In this document: positions 1 to 7,830 of the stretch, piece after piece
How positions within the stretch are numbered: position 1 is the stretch's first letter
How the letters are laid out: each line of letters opens with the position of its first letter
Source of the DNA: Dactylosporangium siamense
Lineage (GTDB): Bacteria > Actinomycetota > Actinomycetes > Mycobacteriales > Micromonosporaceae
Assembly (NCBI RefSeq): GCF_016862795.1
Contig: NZ_BONQ01000108.1
Span: 1-64,000 of the forward strand
DNA length: 64,000 bases
Reading direction: 5' to 3'
The notes under the pieces: generated by a model
Seen by the model: the letters and a program-made list of their open reading frames with translations, nothing else
Database searches by the model: none
Told to the model about the DNA's origin: nothing
Position numbers and translations under genes: made by a program

Positions 1-78
1 CTCGTCAGCCGCTCTCGTCAGCCGCTCTCGTCAGCCGCTCTCGTCAGCCGCTCTCGTCAGCCGCTCTCGTCAGCCGCT
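1..78. repeat. 13-bp tandem repeat, six copies, at the 3' end of murJ
   Basis: Six head-to-tail copies of CTCGTCAGCCGCT start at position 1, so the array may continue to the left. On the minus strand each unit carries a TGA. The murJ stop codon (70-72) lies in the last unit. Because 13 is not a multiple of three, successive units place a TGA in all three minus-strand frames. Confidence 0.9.
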
Positions 79-1671
79 CCTGGTGCCGGCGAATGCCGTG
101 GCCACGAGTTGCCGCAGTTCGGTGAGACGCAGCAAGCGGACCGCCACGACGTACACACCGGCCCCCACGACACCGGCGGCGGCGAGCGAGACCAGGGCCC
201 CGCTGAACCCGGACGCGACCAGCGGCGCGAGCACCGCGGCCGTCATCGCGCCGACAGCACCCGCGAGCGCGGCCGCCACCGCCACCCGCGCGTGGGTCCA
301 CACCAGCCGCCGGCCGTCGATACGCCCCAACCGGCGCCGCAGGGCAGCGGCCGCCGCGACCAGACCCACCGTGTACGCGGCCGCGTACGCCAACGGGATC
401 CCCACGACGATGTCAGCGCTCGGCAGCAACCACGTCGCGGCGCCGCAGCCGGCCACCCCGACGACCGTCACCCCCGTCGTGATCAACGCGGGCGTCCTGG
501 TGTCCTGCAGGGCGTAGAACCCGCGCTGCAGGATCATGTACCCGGCGAACGGCACCAACGCCACCCCGAACGCCGCCACCACCGCGCCCAGCAGACCGAT
601 CGCCGGCGCCGAACTGCGCCCGTGCGCGAACAGCACCACGACGATCTGCGGCCCGAGCACCAGCATCGCCGCCGCGACCGGCGCGAGCGCCACGACGGCG
701 AGCCGGACCGCCCGCGACAGGTCCTCGGCGATCCGCGCGTGGTCCCGGCGCACCGCATGAAGGCTGAGCCTCGGCAGGATCGCCGTCATCACCGACAGGG
801 CAATCACCGCGAACGGCATCTGAAACACCGCCAACCCCGTCTGGTACGCGCTGACCCCACCAGGCCCGCTCACCGACGCGACCCGCGTCGCGGCCGTCAG
901 CAACACCTGCGCGGCGGCCACCGACAGCAGCACCCAGCCACCGAGCCGGGCGATCCGGCGGATGCCGATGCCCCGCGGGTTCAGCCGGGGCCGCAACGCG
1001 AAGCCACTGCGGGCCAGCGCCCACACCACCAACGCCATCTGCCCGGCGACACCCGCCGTGGTGCCGACCGCCAGCACCAGCAGGTGCGTCCGCGTCAACG
1101 ACCCGATCTCCGTGGCACCACCGATGACCAGGTACACCACGCTCACCGCGATCACGATCACGCTGTACACCAGCGGCGCCCACATCGGCGCGGCGAACCG
1201 GCCCCGGACGTTGAGCACGGCACCGGCGGTGGCGCTGACGCCGTAGAACAGGATCTGCGGCAGGAAGAACCAGCTGAACACCACCACCAGGTCCCGCTGC
1301 GGCCCGGTGAACCCCGGCGTGTACACCTCCACCAGCCACGGCGCCGACACCATCGCCACCACGGTGACCGCCCCGAGACCGTAGAGCATCAACGTCAGCA
1401 GCCGCTGCGCGTAGACGACCCCGTCGTCGGGCTCCGTCAGCGCCGCCCGGGCCAGCAGCGGCACCACCACGCTGGCCATCGCGCCGCCGACGACAAGCTC
1501 GAACACGGCGTTGGGCAGCGTGTTCGCCACGTTGTAGCTGTCCAGGACCCGGCTGCCCAGCCCCAGCGCCGACGCCAGCACGACCAGCCGCACGAACCCG
1601 GCGGCCCGCGCCGCCAACGTCGCCAGCGCCATGCCCCGCCCCGCACGCCCGACGGAAGGTCCTTCAGCCAT
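70..1671 (-). CDS. murJ: Lipid II flippase MurJ (MviN family)
   Basis: Integral membrane protein of about 533 residues, the usual size of the MOP-superfamily MurJ flippases that move lipid II across the plasma membrane for peptidoglycan synthesis. It has many hydrophobic helices and the family N-terminal pattern: a conserved ALATLAARAAGFVR stretch, then SYNVANTLPNAVFELVVGG in the second helix region and PQILFYGVSATAGAVLN near residue 150. An ATG at 1683 is also in frame, but the ATG at 1671 is preceded by AAGG at good spacing and is preferred. It stands alone, without the usual parAB/trxB neighbours, so it could be a second MurJ-like paralogue for another polymer. The stop codon lies inside the 13-bp tandem repeat. 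Family assignment is firm, exact substrate is inferred. Confidence 0.88.
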   Translation of the reverse strand: MAEGPSVGRAGRGMALATLAARAAGFVRLVVLASALGLGSRVLDSYNVANTLPNAVFELVVGGAMASVVVPLLARAALTEPDDGVVYAQRLLTLMLYGLGAVTVVAMVSAPWLVEVYTPGFTGPQRDLVVVFSWFFLPQILFYGVSATAGAVLNVRGRFAAPMWAPLVYSVIVIAVSVVYLVIGGATEIGSLTRTHLLVLAVGTTAGVAGQMALVVWALARSGFALRPRLNPRGIGIRRIARLGGWVLLSVAAAQVLLTAATRVASVSGPGGVSAYQTGLAVFQMPFAVIALSVMTAILPRLSLHAVRRDHARIAEDLSRAVRLAVVALAPVAAAMLVLGPQIVVVLFAHGRSSAPAIGLLGAVVAAFGVALVPFAGYMILQRGFYALQDTRTPALITTGVTVVGVAGCGAATWLLPSADIVVGIPLAYAAAYTVGLVAAAAALRRRLGRIDGRRLVWTHARVAVAAALAGAVGAMTAAVLAPLVASGFSGALVSLAAAGVVGAGVYVVAVRLLRLTELRQLVATAFAGTRSG

Positions 1672-2171
1672 ATGCACCTTCATAGCGCATCCACGCCCCG
1701 CACATGATCCCCAGCCGTCGGGACGTCCAGATACCGCGTCGTCGGCGCAACGGGCCGGCCGTCAGGGGCGGTGCAGACGACCAGAAGTCGTCCGTCGATC
1801 ACGGGAAGAATCGACTCCGAGGGCAGGCAAAGCGCGCAAATAGCCCTATTCCGGACATCGGGCCGCCGGATCGAACGCCCCCGCCGCCGCGTTCCAGCCC
1901 GCCCTGACAAGCAGTCCGAAGTCGCAACGACGCGACATCGGGACGTTCCGGAGTGTGGGGGAGCGGGACGAACAAGGGCCACCCGCACCCCAAGCTGGAA
2001 CCCGGGGTGCGCAGGCCGTCCGCACGGGCATCGGGGCAGTCCAGGGGCAGGGAAGCGGCACGAAAACGGCCTGGCAGGCGCCCGCCAGCACGGCCGGAGC
2101 ACAGGCGCAACAGCCGGCGGAACCGCATCCCGGACCGCCGGCGACATCCATCCGGACGGCCCGGGATCGGG

Positions 2172-2291
2172 CAGTCACCTGGATCGTCGCGGCGTCCAAC
2201 CGGCGGCGGGGCGCTCCCTCAGACGCACGGCTCAGCCGCCCCGATCCGCTACGGCCCCGTGATGGGCCAGTCACCTGGATCGTCGCGGCGT
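2172..2291. repeat. 96-bp degenerate tandem duplication with an exact 24-bp core
   Basis: A 24-base core beginning CAGTCACCTGGATCGTCGCG occurs identically at 2172-2195 and 2268-2291, exactly 96 bp apart. The flanks (GCGCTCCC, CGCACGG, CCGATCCGC) recur with substitutions, so this is an old tandem duplication. Confidence 0.85.
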
Positions 2292-2537
2292 TCCGCCGGC
2301 GCCGGTGCGCTCCCGGGCGCACGGCCACCGGCGAAACGTCCAGCCGCACCGATCCGCGTTCACCACGGTCGAACCTCAGCGCAGATCCGCCAGACCACAT
2401 CGGTCTGGCCGCCGACTTCCGCACCAGCCCGTCCCGGCAGCGCCGCCGACAGATGCCGCCGGCCATCGGACCCCGGCGCCGGCCGGCGCGGCGGGGGAGA
2501 CGCTCAGGTCTCGGGTGGTCGTGGTCCGGGCGCCCCG

Positions 2538-2779
2538 TGCTCCACGCCTGGACCGCGACTTCCGCAAGTGCCACGCCGAGGCGATGTGGACTGCATCTGA
2601 GCCCGTGCTCCGCGCCCGGACCACGACGTCCGCAAGTGCCACGTCGAGACCACATGGACTGCATCTAAGCCAGTGGTCCGGGCGCCCGTGCTCCACGCCC
2701 AGGGCACGACTTCCGCAAGTGCTACGTCGAGACGACGTGGACTTCGTCCGAGCCCGTGCTCCGGGCGTGGAGCACGGGC
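2538..2779. repeat. Three tandem copies of a 68-83 bp degenerate repeat
   Basis: Each unit runs GTGCTCC(A/G)CGCC, a short spacer, TCCGCAAGTGC(C/T)ACG, then TGGACT and GAGCCC. TCCGCAAGTG recurs at about 2561, 2629 and 2712. The array ends in the hairpin at 2752-2779. It looks like an extragenic repeat element, not coding DNA. Confidence 0.8.
2752..2779 (-). terminator. Hairpin terminator of the 2786 gene
   Basis: Perfect 11-bp inverted repeat GCCCGTGCTCC / GGAGCACGGGC with a 6-nt loop, 6 bp beyond the stop codon of the minus-strand gene at 2786. There is no T-run, which is common for actinomycete terminators. Confidence 0.65.
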
Positions 2780-2785
2780 GCCGGA

Positions 2786-3553
2786 CTACTCGGCTTCGCG
2801 GAGCTCGGCGAGCCGGGCCTCGATCTCGGCCAGCTCCGCCCGCAACCGCTCCGCCTGCGACTCGGCCTCCGCCCGGGCCGCCGACACGATCTCCTCGACC
2901 GCCTCGTGCACCCCGGGGACGTCGAGCATCCCGACCATCTTCAACGCCTCGCTGGCCTTGATGACATACGGCTTCGCCAGGGACTTCGCGCCCTGGTTGG
3001 CCGCGACCGTCCACTCGCCGTCCGCATACGCCAGGGTCACCGTCAACCCCGCCGGTGCCTTCGGCTTCGGCGCCGCCTTCTTCGCCGGTGTCGCCCGCGG
3101 CGCGGGGATGCCCGCGGACTCCTTCACCGGCTCCTTCTCCTTCGTCTCCGCCGGGGCGGTCACCGGCTCCGCCGGCGGGGCGGCCGGGACGGGCTCGGCG
3201 GCAGCGTCGACCGGGGCAGGGTCGGTGGACGGCTCGACAGTGGACGGCGCGGGCACGGAGGTCTCCTCACGAGGTGCTGGAACGGCGGGGGTGCGACGCG
3301 CCGGCGCCGCCTTCGGAGCGATCTTCAGATCAGCGGGGGAGAACGGCAGCTCGTCCCGGCCGAACCGGACGACCACCCACTCCTCGGACAGTTCGGGGTC
3401 GGTCAGCTGCACGACCTGCCCCAGCTGCCCGGCGATCTGGCCGGCAGCCTCCGTGAACACGACCTTCGGCTTCCGGCCGGCCGCGAGGGTGTCCCGGATC
3501 TGCTCCAGCTCCACCGTCGACAAGCCCCCGGCCGCGGTCCGCGCGGCTACCAT
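2786..3553 (-). CDS. Conserved actinobacterial protein with Pro/Ala linker and C-terminal coiled coil
   Basis: A 255-residue cytosolic protein in three parts. Residues 1-75 form a compact domain (LEQIRDTLAAG, then EEWVVVRFGRDELPFSP). Residues 80-165 are a Pro/Ala/Lys-rich linker. Residues 168-255 begin VTLAYADGEWTVAANQG and end in a charged coiled coil rich in AEIEARLAELR. The low-complexity linker makes such proteins prone to misannotation as IF-2. From memory it resembles the family catalogued as DUF6319, but that label is uncertain and no function is claimed. A strong Shine-Dalgarno (GAGGAGG) precedes the start, and a hairpin terminator follows the stop. Confidence 0.7.
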   Translation of the reverse strand: MVAARTAAGGLSTVELEQIRDTLAAGRKPKVVFTEAAGQIAGQLGQVVQLTDPELSEEWVVVRFGRDELPFSPADLKIAPKAAPARRTPAVPAPREETSVPAPSTVEPSTDPAPVDAAAEPVPAAPPAEPVTAPAETKEKEPVKESAGIPAPRATPAKKAAPKPKAPAGLTVTLAYADGEWTVAANQGAKSLAKPYVIKASEALKMVGMLDVPGVHEAVEEIVSAARAEAESQAERLRAELAEIEARLAELREAE

Positions 3554-3647
3554 CGCACCCTCCTCAATCGAACATGTGTCGGAAACGTTCTACCAGTCGG
3601 GTACGACATTTTCCGAACGCGACACACCGTACGACATGATCTCGGGG

Positions 3648-4049
3648 TCAGGGCAGCTCGTCGATCTCCGCGTGCGGGTCGAGGGTGCGCAGCACTTCCG
3701 GACGATCCGTGACGATGGCCCATCCGGGTCGGGCCTGCGCACGACGCACCACATGAGCGGCCGCGACCAGAGCGGGACCGCCCTCTCCGGACAGCAGCGT
3801 GCCACTGTCCACGGCATCCGCCGCGGTCAGGTCGTCCACAACCACCACCGGCAGGCTCAGCAACACCTTGAGCACGACGTAGTCCTTCGGGGACGTCTGC
3901 GCCCACGCCTCCGCCAGTGCCGCCGCCGGCACCGCAAGGACCACACCCTGATCCACCGCGTGCCACACGATCGCCGAGCTGTACGGCGTCCCGGCCACGA
4001 ACCCCAGAATCGCCGAACTGTCCAGGATGCGGCCGCCCACGGCGGTCAC
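3648..4049 (-). CDS. PIN-domain protein, VapC-like toxin candidate
   Basis: A 133-residue protein with PIN-fold hallmarks: the first acidic residue in RILDSSAILGF (Asp10), a mid-protein acidic cluster (DDLTAADAVDSG, about 72-83) and a late TDRPEVL motif (Asp114) where the metal-binding Asp is expected. PIN toxins are Mg2+-dependent RNases. Its GTG start overlaps the stop of the upstream ribbon-helix-helix gene (GTGA at 4046-4049), the classical antitoxin-toxin order. Some acidic positions differ from canonical VapC, so a degenerate or atypical toxin is possible. Confidence 0.75.
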   Translation of the reverse strand: MTAVGGRILDSSAILGFVAGTPYSSAIVWHAVDQGVVLAVPAAALAEAWAQTSPKDYVVLKVLLSLPVVVVDDLTAADAVDSGTLLSGEGGPALVAAAHVVRRAQARPGWAIVTDRPEVLRTLDPHAEIDELP

Positions 4050-4306
4050 GACATCGGCCCGGCGGGTGCCACCCCCAGCACCTCACGCGCCCACGCGTGG
4101 TGCTCCGGGTCCATGCGCACCCCACGCCGCGCATACAGTTCGTTCAACGCCAGCAGCGCCCGGTCCCGGGCCAACCTGCCACGCACCGCCTCGGCGACAT
4201 ACGCCGACACCGACTCCGCGCCACCCGCGTCCACGAACCGCCGCACCGCAGCGGCCTCATCGGCGGGCATCGTCACCGTGACCCGCTCCTTGCGCACTTC
4301 ACGCAT
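4046..4306 (-). CDS. Ribbon-helix-helix antitoxin, VapB-like
   Basis: An 86-residue protein starting MREVRKERVTVTMPADE. The basic beta-strand RVTVTMP followed by helices (EAAAVRRFVDAGG, SVSAYVAEAVRGRL) is typical of RHH DNA-binding antitoxins. The C-terminal tail would wrap the toxin. A more distal in-frame ATG exists at 4339. The ATG at 4306 is preferred because TACCCT ends exactly 6 nt upstream, the spacing of a -10 box for leaderless transcription. It is translationally coupled to the PIN gene and probably autoregulates the pair. Confidence 0.72.
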   Translation of the reverse strand: MREVRKERVTVTMPADEAAAVRRFVDAGGAESVSAYVAEAVRGRLARDRALLALNELYARRGVRMDPEHHAWAREVLGVAPAGPMS

Positions 4307-4413
4307 ACGCACAGGGTAGCGGCCGCATACGCTGATCACCTAGCGTCGCATCACCCGGACGGGGGACATTCGAGCCCACCTGCGCCGATATGGCATACCC
4401 GTCCGGTATTCCG

Positions 4414-5256
4414 TCACCGTCCGTGGTTGGCGTCTCCACCTTTCGCAGCCTGCCGCAGGAGCCGCCCCGCACGGTGCCGCCGGTGCTGCCCGTGCCGCTT
4501 GTCCAGGTGCATCGCCTCCAGCGCGGCCAGCAGGACCGGGCGCAGGGGATACCCGTCCTCGAGCCAGTCCAGGGCGTCGTACCCCTGGCACGAAGGGTCG
4601 GTAATGGCATACGCGACGACGTCGTCGAGACCCGGCTCCGCCTGCCACTGCCGCGCCGCCGCCCGCCACGGACCTCGGACGACGGACACGAGGACGTCGA
4701 GGCGTTCGCGCGCCGGGACGGCACGGCGGTGCGGCACGCCGACGACCCAGGCGCCGTCGCGCTGCTCGCCGAGCCAGTTGAACCGGTCGAGGCGTCGCAC
4801 CGGTGTCCACCAGCCCGGCGGCGGGTCGTCGGGGCGCGGCACCCGCAACCAGGTCGCGGTCAGGTCGGCGCAGACGACGACGATCCGGCCGTGATGCCCA
4901 GCGATCTCGTGCCGGCAGCCTTCCGGCGCGGGCAAGATCTCGTCCAGCTGCACGCTGCCGATCGGGTCCTGGCCGCTGACGGGCGAGGGCTCGCCGGGTT
5001 CGACGTCGAGGCTGGTGACGCCGGTGTACTGGATGACCAGGTCCTCGTCGTGTTTCCACGGGTTGCCGGTGAACCGGATCCGGGAGCCGTCCAGCTCGCC
5101 GATGCTGAGGTCCTTGACGCAGCGCAGCCCGGCGAGGTCGTAATGGTCGGGGTCGGTCGCGAACCGGGCCGCGCCCGGCGGGAGGTCACCGGCGAGCTGC
5201 GGTAGGGCGGTGAGGTAGGCGCGGGCGTCGAACTGCTCCGCCACGACGTACCGCAC
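4414..5256 (-). CDS. Hypothetical protein
   Basis: About 280 residues, no recognised domain. The sequence is Trp-rich and soluble-looking (PPGWWTPVRRLDRFNWLGEQ, then VRGPWRAAARQWQAEPG), with no signal peptide or membrane span. A GTG at 5256 is chosen; an upstream frame reaching 5337 would overlap the divergent gene. C-terminal residues turn basic and Gln-rich (HRRHRAGRLLRQ). It is divergent from the next gene, with 32 bp between the chosen starts, so the two may share control. Confidence 0.6.
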   Translation of the reverse strand: MRYVVAEQFDARAYLTALPQLAGDLPPGAARFATDPDHYDLAGLRCVKDLSIGELDGSRIRFTGNPWKHDEDLVIQYTGVTSLDVEPGEPSPVSGQDPIGSVQLDEILPAPEGCRHEIAGHHGRIVVVCADLTATWLRVPRPDDPPPGWWTPVRRLDRFNWLGEQRDGAWVVGVPHRRAVPARERLDVLVSVVRGPWRAAARQWQAEPGLDDVVAYAITDPSCQGYDALDWLEDGYPLRPVLLAALEAMHLDKRHGQHRRHRAGRLLRQAAKGGDANHGR

Positions 5257-5288
5257 TGTCCGTTGCCAATCCCGGGGAGAATGTGTTC

Positions 5289-6092
5289 GTGGATCCCACA
5301 ACGCTGCACTGGGCGTCACGCCGGTATCTGATGACACGATACGACGAACTCAGCAGGGAGTACGGCCGGCTGCCCGACGACGCCCGCCGAACCGATGGCA
5401 AGCGGATCTTCCCCCGGTACAACGTCGTGGACGCCATGCTCGTGGAGGTTGAGCGACTCGATCCGGACCGGCTTCCCGGCGTCGATGTCGTGGCCGGCAT
5501 GATGCTCGCGGCCGCCGAGCGTGCAAGGTCCCCGTTCACCGAGCCTCCGCACGGCGAGGTCGAAGCGCAGGTCATGGCCGATGAGCGTCGGCTCTTCGCG
5601 GTACAGGTGCGGCATTGGACGGAGCAGCCCGATCTCCGCGTCGACGCCGTCCCGTACCGGCGCGTGCTCACGCCCGAGGAATCATCAGCCTGGCGGACGT
5701 CGTCGCAGCGGCGATGGGGGGCGCGGGACGGCTGTTGGCACCCGATGCTGGGCAGTTCGGTTCCACGCGACGTGCTGGTGCTGACCGGGGAGTCGATGTG
5801 GGAGGACGACGCCGTTGAGCGGGTTCGCCGGGTGCTGCGGGAGCTGGGCCGGTCGCGTGTGGTCGAGCTGCGCGAGTACGGGGCCGATTATCTGCTGGAT
5901 GTCGAGATCGTCGCACCGAGGTACACCGGGCCGGAGGGTCTGTGGACCGACGAGCACCACGATTGGATTGCCTACGCGTCCCACGAGGGAACCGTGGCGT
6001 TCGGCGGCGTACTGTCCGCCGGGCTCGCGGCGGCCTGGCCCGCGGTCGACAGTTGGCTTTGGCCCGGATGGCCGGCGCACGGACACGCGTAG
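5289..6092 (+). CDS. Hypothetical protein
   Basis: About 267 residues without a recognised family. It starts MDPTTLHWASRRYLMTRYDE at a GTG, with GGGGAGA 8 nt upstream; a GTG at 5283 is also in frame. The body is acidic/basic mixed with a motif SSVPRDVLVLTGESMWEDDAVERVRRVLRELGR, which suggests an alpha/beta fold (the longest stretch read is split by several charged turns). No signal peptide or membrane helix. Codon use is normal for the region. Confidence 0.6.
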   Translation: MDPTTLHWASRRYLMTRYDELSREYGRLPDDARRTDGKRIFPRYNVVDAMLVEVERLDPDRLPGVDVVAGMMLAAAERARSPFTEPPHGEVEAQVMADERRLFAVQVRHWTEQPDLRVDAVPYRRVLTPEESSAWRTSSQRRWGARDGCWHPMLGSSVPRDVLVLTGESMWEDDAVERVRRVLRELGRSRVVELREYGADYLLDVEIVAPRYTGPEGLWTDEHHDWIAYASHEGTVAFGGVLSAGLAAAWPAVDSWLWPGWPAHGHA

Positions 6093-6181
6093 CGTTCCGC
6101 TCCCGGTAGATGGTCGATAATGCACATTATGTCAACCGAAGCGGCGGGAAAGTGTCGTACGCCGGCGGTAGGTTGCTGGGC

Positions 6182-6997
6182 ATGACGGGGATCGACTACA
6201 CCACGCCGGGACCGCTCACCGACCTGTCCGCGGTGCCGCCTGCCGCGCTCACCGGGGTGCCGGCGGACGCGGAGGGCATCATCCGGCTCGCGCACACGCT
6301 CATCGTGCACCCCAGCGAGACGTCCGGCCTCGATCTGCCCGAGGAACGGTTCGCGGACAACCAGCTGCGGCACGCCGACCGGATCGTCGCGGCGGTCCTG
6401 CGCCTGGAGGACGACCCGCTGCACGTGCCACGCCCGGCGCCGCGGCGGGCCGTCGGCACCTGCCGGAACTTCACGGTGCTCGCGTGTGCGCTGCTGCGGT
6501 GGCGGGGCATCCCGGCCCGGGCCAGGTGCGGGTTCGGCACGTATTTCCAGCCGGGTCAGGGCCTGGACCACTGGGTCGTGGAGCACCACCGCGACGGCCG
6601 GTGGGTCCGCAGCGAGGTGCAGTTCGTCGCCGCGACGCTGGTGCCGCACCCGGAGGACCTCGCCGACGGGCTGTTCCTGACCGGCGGTGAGGCGTGGGCG
6701 GCGTGGCGGGAAGGCCGCATCGACGCGGCGCGGTTCGGGGTGCCCGGCACCGAGAACTTCGGGCCGGCGGAGATCCAGGGCAACGCGGTCCGCGACCTGG
6801 CCGCGCTCAACAAGGTGGAGATGCTGCCGTGGGACGAGTGGGGACGCATGGACGCCGCGTACAAGGGTGAGACCGGCGCCGACTATGACGAGCTGATGGA
6901 CCGCATCGCCAAGGTGGCTGCCGGCGACGACCCGGCGGACGTCACCGGCCTGTATTCGGAGCCGGACCTGAAGGTGCCGGAGGCGCTGCTGCGCTGA
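6182..6997 (+). CDS. Transglutaminase-like cysteine protease-fold protein
   Basis: A 271-residue cytosolic protein of the transglutaminase-like superfamily. The catalytic Cys lies in VGTCRNFTVLACALLRWRGI (about residue 94), followed by IPARARCGFG, and the catalytic His in GLDHWVVEHH (about 129), with a Trp/Arg/Glu stretch after it. In this superfamily Cys-His-Asp act in amide bond cleavage or transfer; the substrate here is unknown. An in-frame upstream start exists at 6110. The ATG at 6182 is preferred because TAGGTT ends 7 nt before it, typical of a leaderless actinobacterial promoter. Confidence 0.8.
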   Translation: MTGIDYTTPGPLTDLSAVPPAALTGVPADAEGIIRLAHTLIVHPSETSGLDLPEERFADNQLRHADRIVAAVLRLEDDPLHVPRPAPRRAVGTCRNFTVLACALLRWRGIPARARCGFGTYFQPGQGLDHWVVEHHRDGRWVRSEVQFVAATLVPHPEDLADGLFLTGGEAWAAWREGRIDAARFGVPGTENFGPAEIQGNAVRDLAALNKVEMLPWDEWGRMDAAYKGETGADYDELMDRIAKVAAGDDPADVTGLYSEPDLKVPEALLR

Positions 6998-7133
6998 CGC
7001 CGACAAGACCCGGGCCAAGCGCGGAAGCAGGCCGGGCCGACGGAAGCGGCCGGGGTCGCGGGTGACTCTGTCCCGACCGAAGGGCGTGCCGGGCCGCCGC
7101 GACGGAAAGGGCGACCGGGCCGGCCGAGTAGGC

Positions 7134-7216
7134 CAGCTCGGCCCACTCGGCTTCGCGCTCGACGCGATCGTGAAGACCAGCTCGGCGCGCTTGGCTTCGC
7201 GCTCGACGCGATCGTG
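7134..7216. repeat. Two 39-bp direct repeats, period 44
   Basis: Copies at 7134-7172 and 7178-7216 share an identical 24-base 3' part ending GCTCGACGCGATCGTG; the 5' parts differ at a few bases. The second copy abuts the transposase remnant. Confidence 0.8.
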
Positions 7217-7218
7217 CG

Positions 7219-7340
7219 GTGGACACCCGCCACATCGACCTGACGGTCAACCGGCTGCGCGCCCAGGGCCACCCCGTGCACGACGAAGACGCCGCCCGCC
7301 TCTCCCCCGCTCCGGGTACATGTACATCAACCTGCTGGGC
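7219..7340 (+). pseudogene. C-terminal remnant of a Tn3-family transposase
   Basis: Frame 7219 onward reads DTRHIDLTVNRLRAQGHPV followed by HDEDAARLSP. After a one-base frame change, 7317-7340 reads YMYINLLG. This matches, in order, the C-terminal block of Tn3-type TnpA proteins as I know it (N-T-x-Y-x-D-x-A-x-x-x-L-R-A-x-G, then DEDVARLSP and HINLLGRY). Only about 40 residues remain, with a frameshift, and no terminal inverted repeat was recognised, so it is a dead fragment. Confidence 0.7.
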
Positions 7341-7640
7341 TGCGGCAGGCCGTCCCGTCCTCTGGTAGAGGGCAGCAGCGTTCTTACCAAGGCTTCGAAC
7401 GGCGTCCTCGTCCTCGCAGATCGCCTTCAGCACGCGGTCGAGGAGAGCCGGCCACGGGTGTGCCGCTGCCCGTGCCAGGGTGAAATCGGGATCCGGTGGG
7501 CGCTGCTCGAACCCAGCCGAGGACGCCGTGCCGAGTCCGGAGCGGCACGGGCCACCCTGCGGACGCAGATCGCGCACCGATGAGGTTTCCGCGCCGCGCC
7601 CGTCTGTATGTACAAGAGCGACGCACGAGAGGCTGGCACG

Positions 7641-7760
7641 ATGCGGAAACTGACCTTCGCCAGCCATGAACGTGACCCCGGACGGTTACGTCGCCGCGCC
7701 CGGCGACGACCTCAGCTGGAGTGGTGGACCGGACTCGTCACCGGGTGGGGGCGACGGGTC
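7641..7760 (+). pseudogene. Frameshifted N-terminal remnant of a RibD/DHFR-like reductase
   Basis: ATG at 7641 gives MRKLTF. A shifted frame from 7666 then gives MNVTPDGYVAAPGDDLSWS before an early stop. Intact members of the RibD C-terminal (dihydrofolate-reductase-like) family begin MRKL-x-F-G-M-N-V-T-L-D-G-Y-I-A-A-P-G-D-D-L, so the fragment is a clear but broken start of such a gene. The rest of the gene is missing. Confidence 0.72.
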
Positions 7761-7830
7761 GAAGTCATCCCTGGCATGAAGAAGCACGCCGGCGGGGCTC
7801 ATGACGCGGTGACTTCAGCGACCTGTCCGA

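Larger units (their letters stand above)
1684..2785. other. Long non-coding stretch filled with degenerate repeats
   Basis: No convincing gene in about 1.1 kb. Long open frames here exist on both strands but read as Arg/Pro/Gly-rich low-complexity sequence, as expected from GC-rich non-coding DNA. Two repeat families occupy it (2172-2291 and 2538-2779, listed separately). Just upstream of murJ a short minus-strand frame (about 1680-1802, GTG start) ends in an ATGA overlap with the distal murJ ATG. It could encode a peptide of about 40 residues, but support is weak. A less GC-rich patch at 1835-1860 may hold the murJ promoter. Confidence 0.6.
6998..7830. other. Decayed intergenic patch with gene remnants
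   Basis: About 830 bp without an intact gene. It contains a 39-bp direct repeat, the C-terminal end of a Tn3-type transposase and the first third of a RibD/DHFR-like reductase (listed separately). Between them, 7365-7560 read on the minus strand gives a protein-like stretch (HPWPALLDRVLKAICEDEDA) that I could not assign. The mixture of broken coding fragments suggests an old insertion site. Confidence 0.65.

Noticed and set aside
1-78. CRISPR array
   Set aside because: Units are 13 bp and contiguous without spacers.
109-1707. 532-residue open frame on the plus strand
   Set aside because: Antisense to murJ, dominated by Arg/His/Gln/Pro; no domain.
1846-2664. Protein-coding genes in the repeat region
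   Set aside because: Frames on both strands are Arg/Pro-rich and follow the DNA repeats; no start signals or motifs.
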